From: Hydractinia symbiolongicarpus
Lineage: Eukaryota > Cnidaria > Hydrozoa > Anthoathecata > Hydractiniidae
Assembly (NCBI RefSeq): GCF_029227915.1
Contig: NC_079876.1
Coordinates: 3,908,001-3,972,000, forward strand
Direction: 5' to 3'
Length of the DNA: 64,000 nucleotides
The notes below the pieces were generated by a model that saw nothing but the letters and a program-made list of their open reading frames with translations, made no database searches and was not told the DNA's origin. Shown one piece after another: positions 1-10,331 of this stretch (position 1 is its first letter; each line of letters opens with the position of its first letter). The position numbers and the translations under genes were made by a program.

Positions 1-80
1 TAATATGAGAAAATTATCGCTAAATACATGTTGGTACGAATATATTACTCATCCGTTGTAACTCAAACGGATTGATGTTG

Positions 81-100
81 TTAGAAAGTCAATGAAATGT
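81..100. other. Near-invariant box of the monomer (example)
   Basis: TTAGAAAGTCAATGAAATGT lies at 81-100 and recurs once per monomer (next at 454-473). It is among the least variable stretches; the exceptions I noticed are single bases, such as TTAAAAAGTC near 17,600, GAGAGTCAATG near 19,839 and AATGATATG near 16,864. Conservation might reflect a protein-binding site or only chance homogenisation. It does not match the CENP-B box. Confidence 0.6.
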
Positions 101-568
101 AGTTTTTGAAACTGTCTCTATTTCTTCAGCGCGGGATAACGGCTAGGATTGGTCCCACAGTAAAAAATGACTTATTTATCTAAATTTTTAAATGAAGCGC
201 TACCACAGCGACCAGTGTAATCGCTGAGTTCCGGCAATCATGTCAAATTAAGAAGAATGTTATTTCTTGTAGTCCAATTGTCTCACTTATAACATTTATA
301 AAGTCACAGTCCAAAATCAGTTCAATTAAGTCCCACAGTCAATCGTTTCACTGCTAAAAGCGATGCAACCTAGCAATATTGGAAAAATATGGCTAAATAC
401 ATGTTGGTACGAGTATGTGACGCAACCGTTGTAACTGAAGCAGATTGATATCGTTAGAAAGTCAATGAAATGTAGTTTTTGAAACTGTCGCTATTTCTTT
501 AGAGCGGGATAACGGCTAGGATTGGTCCCACAGTAAGAAATGACTTATTTATCTAAATTCTTAAATGA

Positions 569-601
569 AGCGCTACCACAGCGCTCAGTGTAATCGCTGA
601 G
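569..601. other. Paired short dyads in the monomer (example)
   Basis: AGCGCTACCACAGCGCT (569-585) is a perfect 6 bp inverted repeat around a 5-base loop. It overlaps CTCAGTGTAATCGCTGAG (584-601), whose 5-base arms are also complementary. The second dyad is intact only in monomers with GCGCTCAG; in those with GCGCCCAG or GCGACCAG its left arm is broken, although CAGCG and CGCTG can still pair. Any structural role is an inference. Confidence 0.6.
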
Positions 602-1171
602 TTCCGGCAATCATGTCAAATTAAAAAGAATGTTATTTCTTGGAGTCCAATTGTCTCACTTATAACATTTATAAGGTCACAGTCAAAAATCAGTTCAATT
701 TAATCCCACAGTCAATCATTTCACTGTTAAAAGCGATGCAACCTAGTATTACCGGAAAGATATCACGAAATACATTTTGGTAAGAATATGTGATTCAGCT
801 GTTGTAACTCAAACGGATTGATACTGTTAGAAAGTCAATGAAATGTACTTTTTGAAACTGTCGCTATTTTTTCAGAGCGGGATAACGACTAGGATTGGTC
901 CCACAGTAAGAAATGACTTATTTATCTAAATTCTTAAATGAAGCGCTACCACAACGCCCAGTGTAATCGCAGAGTTCCGGCAATCATGTCAAATTAAAAA
1001 AAATGTTATTTCTTGGAGTCCAATTGTCTCACTTATAACATATATAAGGTCACAGTCAAAAATCAGTTCAATTTAATCCCACAGTTAATCATTTCACTGT
1101 TAAAAGCGATGCAACCTATTAATATGAGAAAATTATCGCTAAATACATGTTGGTACGAATATATTACTCAT

Positions 1172-1189
1172 CCGTTGTAACTCAAACGG
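1172..1189. other. CCGTT...AACGG dyad (example)
   Basis: CCGTTGTAACTCAAACGG has 5-base complementary arms around an 8-base centre. It is present in alpha-leading monomers (ATCCGTTGTAACTCAAACGG). In other types one arm is altered (GTAACTGAAGCGG, AGCTGTTGTAAC). The arms resemble the YAACGG core bound by Myb-type domains, but that is a short motif and chance occurrence is possible. Confidence 0.5.
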
Positions 1190-2876
1190 ATTGATGTTGT
1201 TAGAAAGTCAATGAAATGTAGTTTTTGAAACTGTCTCTATTTCTTCAGCGCGGGATAACGGCTAGGATTGGTCCCACAGTAAAAAATGACTTATTTATCT
1301 AAATTTTTAAATGAAGCGCTACCACAGCGACCAGTGTAATCGCTGAGTTCCGGCAATCATGTCAAATTAAGAAGAATGTTATTTCTTGTAGTCCAATTGT
1401 CTCACTTATAACATTTATAAAGTCACAGTCCAAAATCAGTTCAATTAAGTCCCACAGTCAATCGTTTCACTGCTAAAAGCGATGCAACCTAGCAATATTG
1501 GAAAAATATGGCTAAATACATGTTGGTACGAGTATGTGACGCAACCGTTGTAACTGAAGCAGATTGATATCGTTAGAAAGTCAATGAAATGTAGTTTTTG
1601 AAACTTTTGCTATTTCTTTAGAGCGGGATAACGGCTAGGATTGGTCCCACAGTAAGAAATGACTTATTTATCTAAATTCTTAAATGAAGCGCTACCACAG
1701 CGCTCAGTGTAATCGCTGAGTTCCGGCAATCATGTCAAATTAAAAAGAATGTTATTTCTTGGAGTCCAATTGTCTCACTTATAACATTTATAAGGTCACA
1801 GTCAAAAATCAGTTCAATTTAATCCCACAGTCAATCATTTCACTGTTAAAAGCGATGCAACCTATTAATATGAGAAAATTATCGCTAAATACATGTTGGT
1901 ACGAATATATGACACATCCGTTGTAACTCAAACGGATTGATGCTGTTAGAAAGTCAATGAAATGTAGTTTTTGAAACTGTCTCTATTTCTTCAGCGCGGG
2001 ATAACGGCTAGGATTGGTCCCACAGTAAAAAATGACTTATTTATCTAAATTTTTAAATGAAGCGCTACCACAGCGACCAGTGTAATCGCTGAGTTCCGGC
2101 AATCATGTCAAATTAAGAAGAATGTTATTTCTTGTAGTCCAATTGTCTCACTTATAACATTTATAAAGTCACAGTCCAAAATCAGTTCAATTAAGTCCCA
2201 CAGTCAATCGTTTCACTGCTAAAAGCGATGCAACCTAGCAATATTGGAAAAATATGGCTAAATACATGTTGGTACGAGTATGTGACGCAACCGTTGTAAC
2301 TGAAGCAGATTGATATCGTTAGAAAGTCAATGAAATGTAGTTTTTGAAACTGTCGCTATTTCTTTAGAGCGGGATAACGGCTAGGATTGGTCCCACAGTA
2401 AGAAATGACTTAACTATCTAAATTCTTAAATGAAGCGCTACCACAGCGCTCAGTGTAATCGCTGAGTTCCGGCAATCATGTCAAATTAAAAAGAATGTTA
2501 TTTCTTGGAGTCCAATTGGCTCACTTATAACATTTATAAGGTCACAGTCAAAAATCAGTTCAATTTAATCCCACAGTCAATCGTTTCACTGTTAAAAGCG
2601 ATGCAACCTATTAATATTGGAAAAATATCGCTAAATACATGTTGGTACGAGTATGTGACGCAACCGTTGTAACTGAAGCGGATTGATACCGTTAGAAAGT
2701 CAATGAAATGTAGCTTTTGAAACTGTCGCTATTTCTTCAGCGCGCGATAACGGCTAGGATTAGTCCCACAGTAAAAATGACTTAACTATATAAATTTTTA
2801 AATGAAGTGCTACCAAAGCGCCCAGTGTAATCGCTGAGTTCCGGCAATCACGTCAAATTAAGAAGAATGTTATTTC

Positions 2877-3249
2877 TTGTAGTCCAATTGTCTCACTTAT
2901 AACATTTATAAAGTCACAGTCCAAAGTCAGTTCAATTAATTCCCACAGTCAATCGTTTCACTGTTAATAGCGATGCAACATAGTAATATCAGAAAAATAT
3001 CGCTAAATACATGTTGGTACGGATATGTGACCCAACCGTTGTAACTCACACGGACTGTAACCGTTAGAAAGTCAATGAAATGTAGTTTTTGAAACTGTCG
3101 CTATTTCTTCAGCGCGCGATAACAGATAGGATTGGTCTTACAGTAAGAAATGACATATTTATCTAAAATTTTAAATGAAGCGCTACTACAGCGCCCAGTG
3201 TAATCGCTGAGTTCCGGCAATCATGTCAAATTAAAAATAATGTTATTTC
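2877..3249. other. Chimeric monomer shared with 30,084 and 52,077
   Basis: The front is unit-2-like (TTGTAGTCC, AGTCCAAAGTCAG). After TTCAATTAATTCCCACAG (about 2,931-2,948) it becomes unit-3-like (GTTAATAGCGATGCAACATAG). The same join with the same TTAATTCCC bases is present at 30,084-30,456 and 52,077-52,449, together with the rare AACTATATAAA just upstream. One recombination product has therefore been copied to three places. Confidence 0.87.
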
Positions 3250-3621
3250 TTGGAGTCCAATTGTCTCACTTATAACATTTATAAAGTCACAGTCCAAAAT
3301 CAGTTCAATTAAGTCCCACAGTCAATCGTTTCACTGCTAAAAGCGATGCAACCTAGTAATATTGGAAAAATATCGCTAAATACATGTTGGTACGAGTATG
3401 TGACGCAACCGTTGTAACTGAAGCAGATTGATATCGTTAGAAAGTCAATGAAATGTAGTTTTTGAAACTGTCGTTATTTCTTCAGCGCGCGATAACGGCT
3501 AGGATTGGTCCCACAGTAAAAATGACTTAACTATCTAAATTTTTAGATGAAGTGCTACCACAGCGCCCAGTGTAATCGCTGAGTTCCGGCAATCATGTCA
3601 AATTAAGAAGAATGTTATTTC

Positions 3622-6603
3622 TTGGAGTCCAATTGTCTCACTTATAACATATATAAGGTCACAGTCAAAAATCAGTTCAATTTAATCCCACAGTTAATCA
3701 TTTCACTGTTAAAAGCGATGCAACCTATTAATATGAGAAAATTATCGCTAAATACATGTTGGTACGAATATATTACTCATCCGTTGTAACTCAAACGGAT
3801 TGATGTTGTTAGAAAGTCAATGAAATGTAGTTTTTGAAACTGTCTCTATTTCTTCAGCGCGGGATAACGGCTAGGATTGGTCCCACAGTAAAAAATGACT
3901 TATTTATCTAAATTTTTAAATGAAGCGCTACCACAGCGACCAGTGTAATCGCTGAGTTCCGGCAATCATGTCAAATTAAGAAGAATGTTATTTCTTGTAG
4001 TCCAATTGTCTCACTTATAACATTTATAAAGTCACAGTCCAAAATCAGTTCAATTAAGTCCCACAGTCAATCGTTTCACTGCTAAAAGCGATGCAACCTA
4101 GCAATATTGGAAAAATATGGCTAAATACATGTTGGTACGAGTATGTGACGCAACCGTTGTAACTGAAGCAGATTGATATCGTTAGAAAGTCAATGAAATG
4201 TAGTTTTTGAAACTTTTGCTATTTCTTTAGAGCGGGATAACGGCTAGGATTGGTCCCACAGTAAGAAATGACTTATTTATCTAAATTCTTAAATGAAGCG
4301 CTACCACAGCGCTCAGTGTAATCGCTGAGTTCCGGCAATCATGTCAAATTAAAAAGAATGTTATTTCTTGGAGTCCAATTGTCTCACTTATAACATTTAT
4401 AAGGTCACAGTCAAAAATCAGTTCAATTTAATCCCACAGTCAATCATTTCACTGTTAAAAGCGATGCAACCTATTAATATGAGAAAATTATCGCTAAATA
4501 CATGTTGGTACGAATATATGACACATCCGTTGTAACTCAAACGGATTGATGCTGTTAGAAAGTCAATGAAATGTAGTTTTTGAAACTGTCTCTATTTCTT
4601 CAGCGCGGGATAACGGCTAGGATTGGTCCCACAGTAAAAAATGACTTATTTATCTAAATTTTTAAATGAAGCGCTACCACAGCGACCAGTGTAATCGCTG
4701 AGTTCCGGCAATCATGTCAAATTAAGAAGAATGTTATTTCTTGTAGTCCAATTGTCTCACTTATAACATTTATAAAGTCACAGTCCAAAATCAGTTCAAT
4801 TAAGTCCCACAGTCAATCGTTTCACTGCTAAAAGCGATGCAACCTAGCAATATTGGAAAAATATGGCTAAATACATGTTGGTACGAGTATGTGACGCAAC
4901 CGTTGTAACTGAAGCAGATTGATATCGTTAGAAAGTCAATGAAATGTAGTTTTTGAAACTGTCGCTATTTCTTTAGAGCGGGATAACGGCTAGGATTGGT
5001 CCCACAGTAAGAAATGACTTAACTATCTAAATTCTTAAATGAAGCGCTACCACAGCGCTCAGTGTAATCGCTGAGTTCCGGCAATCATGTCAAATTAAAA
5101 AGAATGTTATTTCTTGGAGTCCAATTGGCTCACTTATAACATTTATAAGGTCACAGTCAAAAATCAGTTCAATTTAATCCCACAGTCAATCATTTCGCTG
5201 TTAAAAGCGATGCAACCTATTAATATGAGAAAATTATCGCTAAATACATGTTGGTACGAATATATGACTCATCCGTTGTAACTCAAACGGATTGATGCTG
5301 TTAGAAAGTCAATGAAATGTAGTTTTTGAAACTGTCTCTATATCTTCAGCGCGGGATAACGGCTAGGATTGGTCCCACAGTAAAAAATGACTTATTTATC
5401 TAAATTTTTAAATGAAGCGCTACCACAGCGACCAGTGTAATCGCTGAGTTCCTGCAATCATGTCAAATTAAGAAGAATGTTATTTCTTGTAGTCCAATTG
5501 TCTCACTTATAACATTTATAAAGTCACAGTCCAAAATCAGTTCAATTAAGTCCCACAGTCAATCGTTTCACTGTTAAAAGCGATGCAACCTATTAATATT
5601 GGAAAAATATCGCTAAATACATGTTGGTACGAGTATGTGACGCAACCGTTGTAACTGAAGCGGATTGATACCGTTAGAAAGTCAATGAAATGTAGCTTTT
5701 GAAACTGTCGCTATTTCTTCAGCGCGCGATAACGGCTAGCATTAGTCCCACAGTAAAAATGACTTAACTATCTAAATTTTTAAATGAAGTGCTACCAAAG
5801 CGCCCAGTGTAATCGCTGAGTTCCGGCAATCACGTCAAATTAAGAAGAATGTTATTTCTTGGAGTCCAATTTTCTCATTTATCACATTTATCAGGTCACA
5901 GTCCAAAGTTAGTTCAATTAAGTTACACAGTCAATCGTTTCACTGTTAATAGCGATGCAACATAGTAATATCAGAAAAATATCGCTAAATACATGTTGGT
6001 ACGGATATGTGACCCAACCGTTGTAACTCACACGGACTGTAACCGTTAGAAAGTCAATGAAATGTAGTTTTTGAAACTGTCGCTATTTCTTCAGCGCACG
6101 ATAACGGCTAGGATTGGTCCCACAGTAAAAATGACTTAACTATCTAAATTCTTAAATGAAGCGCTACCACAGCGCTCAGTGTAATCGCTGAGTTCCGGCA
6201 ATCATGTCAAATTAAAAAGAATGTTATTTCTTGGAGTCCAATTGTCTCACTTATAAAATTTATAAGGTCACAGTCAAAAATCAGTTCAATTTAATCCCAC
6301 AGTCAATCATTTCACTGTTAAAAGCGATGCAACCTATTAATATGAGAAAATTTTCGCTAAATACATGTTGGTACGAATATATGACTCATCCGTTGTTACT
6401 CAAACGGATTGATGCTGTTAGAAAGTCAATGAAATGTAGTTTTTGAAACTGTAGCTATTTCTTTAGCGCGCGATAACAGATAGGATTGGTCTTACAGTAA
6501 GAAATGACATATTTATCTAAAATTTTAAATGAAGCGCTACCACAGCGCCCAGTGTAATCGCTGAGTTCCCGCAATCATGTCAAATTAAAAATAATGCTAA
6601 TTC
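3622..6603. repeat. Expanded copy of the 7-monomer repeat (8 monomers)
   Basis: Monomers start at 3622, 3995, 4368, 4741, 5114, 5487, 5859 and 6231. The stretch 3,622-5,189 matches 1,013-2,580. After that, one additional monomer is present: the front of the copy-1 monomer at 2505 corresponds to 5114, and its rear to 5487. This is what unequal exchange inside a monomer would leave. The monomer at 5859 then has a different front (TTTTCTCATTTATCAC) from its counterpart at 2877. Confidence 0.82.
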
Positions 6604-8468
6604 TTGGAGTCATATTGTCTCACTTATAACATTTATAAGGTCACAGCTCAAAATCAGTTCCAATTAAGTCCCACAGTCAATCGTTTCACTGTTAAAAGCG
6701 ATACAACCTAGTATTACCGGAAAGATATCACGAAATACATTTTGGTAAGAATATGTGACTCAGCTGTTGTAACTCAAACGGATTGATACTGTTAGAAAGT
6801 CAATGAAATGTACTTCTTGAAACTGTCGCTATTTTTTCAGAGCGGGATAACGACTAGGATTGGTCCCACAGTAAGAAATGACATATTTATCTAAAATTTT
6901 AAATGAAGCGCTACCACAGCGCCCAGTGTAATCGCTGAGTTCCGGCAATCATGTCAAATTAAAAATAATGTTATTTCTTGGAGTCCAATTGTCTCACTTA
7001 TAACATTTATAATGTCACAGCTCAAAATCAGTTCCAATTAAGTCCCACAGTCAATCGTTTCACTGTTAAAAGCGATACAACCTAGTATTACCGGAAAGAT
7101 ATCACGAAATACATTTTGGTAAGAATATGTGACTCAGCTGTTGTAACTCAAACGGATTGATACTGTTAGAAAGTCAATGAAATGTACTTTTTGAAGCTGT
7201 CGCTATTTTTTCAGAGCGGGATAACGACTAGGATTGGTCCCACAGTAAGAAATGACTTATTTATCTAAATTCTTAAATGAAGCGCTACCACAGCGCCCAG
7301 TGTAATCGCTGAGTTCCGGCAATCATGTCAAATTAAAAAGAATGTTATTTCTTGGAGTCCAATTGGCTCACTTATAACATTTATAAGGTCACAGTCAAAA
7401 ATCAGTTCAATTTAATCCCACAGTTAATCATTTCACTGTTAAAAGCGATGCAACCTATTAATATGAGAAAATTATCGCTAAATACATGTTGGTACGAATA
7501 TATGACTCATCCGTTGTAACTCAAACGGATTGATGCTGTTAGAAAGTCAATGAAATGTAGTTTTTGAAACTGTCTCTATTTCTTCAGCGCGGGATAACGG
7601 CTAGGATTGGTCCCACAGTAAAAAATGACTTATTTATCTAAATTTTTAAATGAAGCGCTACCACTGCGACCAGTGTAATCGCTGAGTTCCGGCAATCATG
7701 TCAAATTAAGAAGAATGTTATTTCTTGTAGTCCAATTGTCTCACTTATAACATTTATAAAGTCACAGTCCAAAATCAGTTCAATTAAGTCCCACAGTCAA
7801 TCGTTTCACTGCTAAAAGCGATGCAACCTAGTAATATTGGAAAAATATCGCTAAATACATGTTGGTACGAGTATGTGACGCAACCGTTGTAACTGAAGCA
7901 GATTGATATCGTTAGAAAGTCAATGAAATGTAGTTTTTGAAACTGTCGCTATTTCTTCAGCGCGCGATAACGGCTAGGATTGGTCCCACAGTAAAAATGA
8001 CTTAACTATCTAAATTTTTAGATAAAGTGCTACCACAGCGCCCAGTGTAATCGCTGAGTTCCGGCAATCATGTCAAATTAAGAAGAATGTTATTTCTTGG
8101 AGTCCAATTGTCTCATTTATCACATTTATCAAGTCACAGCCCAATATCAGTTCAATTAAGTCCCACAGTCAATCGTTTCACTGTTAAAAGCGATACAACC
8201 TAGTATTACCGGAAAAATATCACGAAATACATTTTGGTAAGAATATGTGACTCAGCTGTTGTAACTGAAGCAGATTGATATCGTTAGAAAGTCAATGAAA
8301 TGTAGTTTTTGAAACTGTCGCTACTTTTTCAGCGCGCGATAACGGCTAGGATTGGTCCCACAGTAAAAATGACTTAACTATCTAAATTCTTAAATGAAGC
8401 GCTACCACAGCGCCCCGTGTAATCGCAGAATTCCGGCAATCATGTCAAATTAAGAAGAATGTTACTTC
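6604..8468. repeat. Mixed monomers with a single-monomer tandem duplication
   Basis: Monomers start at 6604, 6978, 7352, 7725 and 8097. The first two share the rarer features CAGCTCAAAATCAGTTCCAA, GATACAACCTAGTATTACC and GACTCAGCTG, and are 374 bp long because of an extra C in TTCCAATT. They look like a one-monomer tandem duplication, although their downstream bodies differ (delta-like versus beta). From 7352 the order resembles the alpha-to-gamma series used later in the array. Confidence 0.82.
8114..8131. repeat. 9 bp direct repeat inside a monomer variant (example)
   Basis: CATTTATCA is repeated exactly twice, back to back. It replaces CACTTATAACATTTATAA found in most monomers, so at least four bases changed to create it. 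The same variant occurs in units 3, 10 and 12 of the 14-monomer repeat and in the gamma-fronted monomers, for example near 12,210, 21,156 and 23,393. It is a useful type marker. Confidence 0.75.
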
Positions 8469-10331
8469 TTGGAGTTCAATTGTCTCACTTATAATATTTA
8501 TCAGGTCACAGTCAAAAATCAGTTCAATTTAATACCACATTTAATCATTTCACTGCTAAAAGCGATGCAACCTAGTAATATTGGAAAAATATCGCTAAAT
8601 ACATGTTGGTACGAATATATGACTCATCCGTTGTTACTCAAATGGATTGATGCTGTTAGAAAGTCAATGAAATGTAGTTTTTGAAACTGTCTCTATATCT
8701 TCAGCGCGGGATAACGGCTAGGATTGGTCCCACAGTAAAAAATGACTTATTTATCTAAATTTTTAAATGAAGCGCTACCACAGCGACCAGTGTAATCGCT
8801 GAGTTCCTGCAATCATGTCAAATTAAGAAGAATGTTATTTCTTGTAGTCCAATTGTCTCACTTATAACATTTATAAAGTCACAGTCCAAAGTCAGTTCAA
8901 TTAAGTCCCACAGTCAATCGTTTCACTGTTAAAAGCGATGCAACCTATTAATATTGGAAAAATATCGCTAAATACATGTTGGTACGAGTATGTGACGCAA
9001 CCGTTGTAACTGAAGCGGATTGATACCGTTAGAAAGTCAATGAAATGTAGCTTTTGAAACTGTCGCTATTTCTTCAGCGCGCGATAACGGCTAGGATTAG
9101 TCCCACAGTAAAAATGACTTAACTATCTAAATTTTTAAATGAAGTGCTACCAAAACGCCCAGTGTAATCGCTGAGTTCCGGCAATCACGTCAAATTAAGA
9201 AGAATGTTATTTCTTGGAGTCCAGTTTTCTCATTTATCACATTTATCAGGTCACAGTCCAAAGTTAGTTCAATTAAGTCACACAGTCAATCGTTTCACTG
9301 TTAATAGCGATGCAACATAGTAATATCAGAAAAATATCGCTAAATACATGTTGGTACGGATATGTGACCCAACCGTTGTAACTCACACGGACTGTAACCG
9401 TTAGAAAGTCAATGAAATGTAGTTTTTGAAACTGTCGCTATTTCTTCAGCGCGCGATAATAGATAGGATTGGTCTTACAGTAAGAAATGACATATTTATC
9501 TAAAATTTTAAATGAAGCGCTACCACAGCGCCCAGTGTAATCGCTGAGTTCCGGCAATCATGTCAAATTAAAAATAATGTTATTTCTTGGAGTCCAATTG
9601 TCTCACTTATAACATTTATAAGGTCACAGCTCAAAATCAGTTCCAATTAAGTCCCACAGTCAATCGTTTCACTGTTAAAAGCGATACAACCTAGTATTAC
9701 CGGAAAGATATCACGAAATACATTTTGGAACGAGTATGTGACGCAACCGTTGTAACTGAAGAGGATTGATACCGTTAGAAAGTCAATGAAATGTAGTTTT
9801 TGAAACTGTCGCTATTTCTTCAGCGCGCGATAACGGCTAGGATTGGTCCAACAGTAAAAATGACTTAATTATTTAAATTTTAAAATGAAGTGCTACCACA
9901 GCGCCCAGTGTAATCTCTGAGTTCCGGCAATCACGTCAAATTAAGAATAATGTTATTTATTGGAGTCCAATTGTCTCACTTATAACATTTATAAGGTCAC
10001 AGCCCAATATCAGTTCAATTAAGTCCCACTGTCAATCGTTTCACTGTTAAAAGCGATACAAGCTAGTATTACCGGAAAGATATCACGAAATACATTTTGG
10101 TAAGAATATGTGACTCAGCCGTTGTAACTGAAGCGGATTGATACCGTTAGAAAGTCAATGAAATGTAGTTTTTGAAACTGTCGCTACTTTTTCAGTGCGC
10201 GATAACGGCTAGGATTGGTCCCACAGTAAAAATGACTTAACTATCTAAATTCTTAAATGAAGCGCTACCACAGCGCCCAGTGTAATCGCAGAATTCCGGC
10301 AATCATGTCAAATTAAGAAGAATGTTACTTC
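8469..10331. repeat. 5-monomer higher-order repeat, copy 1 (1,863 bp)
   Basis: Monomers start at 8469, 8842, 9214, 9587 and 9960. Markers in order are GTTACTTCTTGGAGTTC (about 8461), GTCCAAAGTC, CCAGTTTTCTCATTTATC (about 9222), CAGCTCAAAATCAG (about 9627) with TTTTGGAACGAG, and TTTATTGGAG (about 9956) with CAGCCCAATATCAG. The same five markers recur in the same order in the next 1,863 bp. Confidence 0.92.

Larger units (their letters stand above)
1..1012. repeat. Satellite monomers, start of a 3-monomer repeat step
   Basis: This holds a partial monomer (1-266) and two complete ones starting at 267 and 640. The opening sequence, with the unusual ATATATTACTCATCC variant at 49-55, reappears 1,118 bp later (1,119 on) and again from about 3,728. 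The block is therefore the tail of an earlier copy of the repeat that follows. The array continues beyond the left edge of the window. Confidence 0.9.
1013..3621. repeat. 7-monomer higher-order repeat, copy 1 (2,609 bp)
   Basis: Monomers start at 1013, 1386, 1759, 2132, 2505, 2877 and 3250. The first carries a distinctive CATATATAAGG in place of CATTTATAAGG, which returns at the next copy (3622). The AACTTTTGC change near 1603 recurs near 4212, and ATATGACACATCC near 1905 recurs near 4514. All have the same 2,609 bp offset. Base-for-base agreement with copy 2 runs to about 2,580, then stops. The last 1 kb (about 2,590-3,640) instead matches a segment at 29.8-30.8 kb. Confidence 0.88.

Noticed and set aside
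152-340. Monomer as an ancient dimer of two ~186 bp halves
   Set aside because: TCCCACAGT occurs twice per monomer about 175 bp apart, and GTCAA with a later TTTTTG also recurs, but spacings between matches differ in the two halves and the rest does not align by eye.
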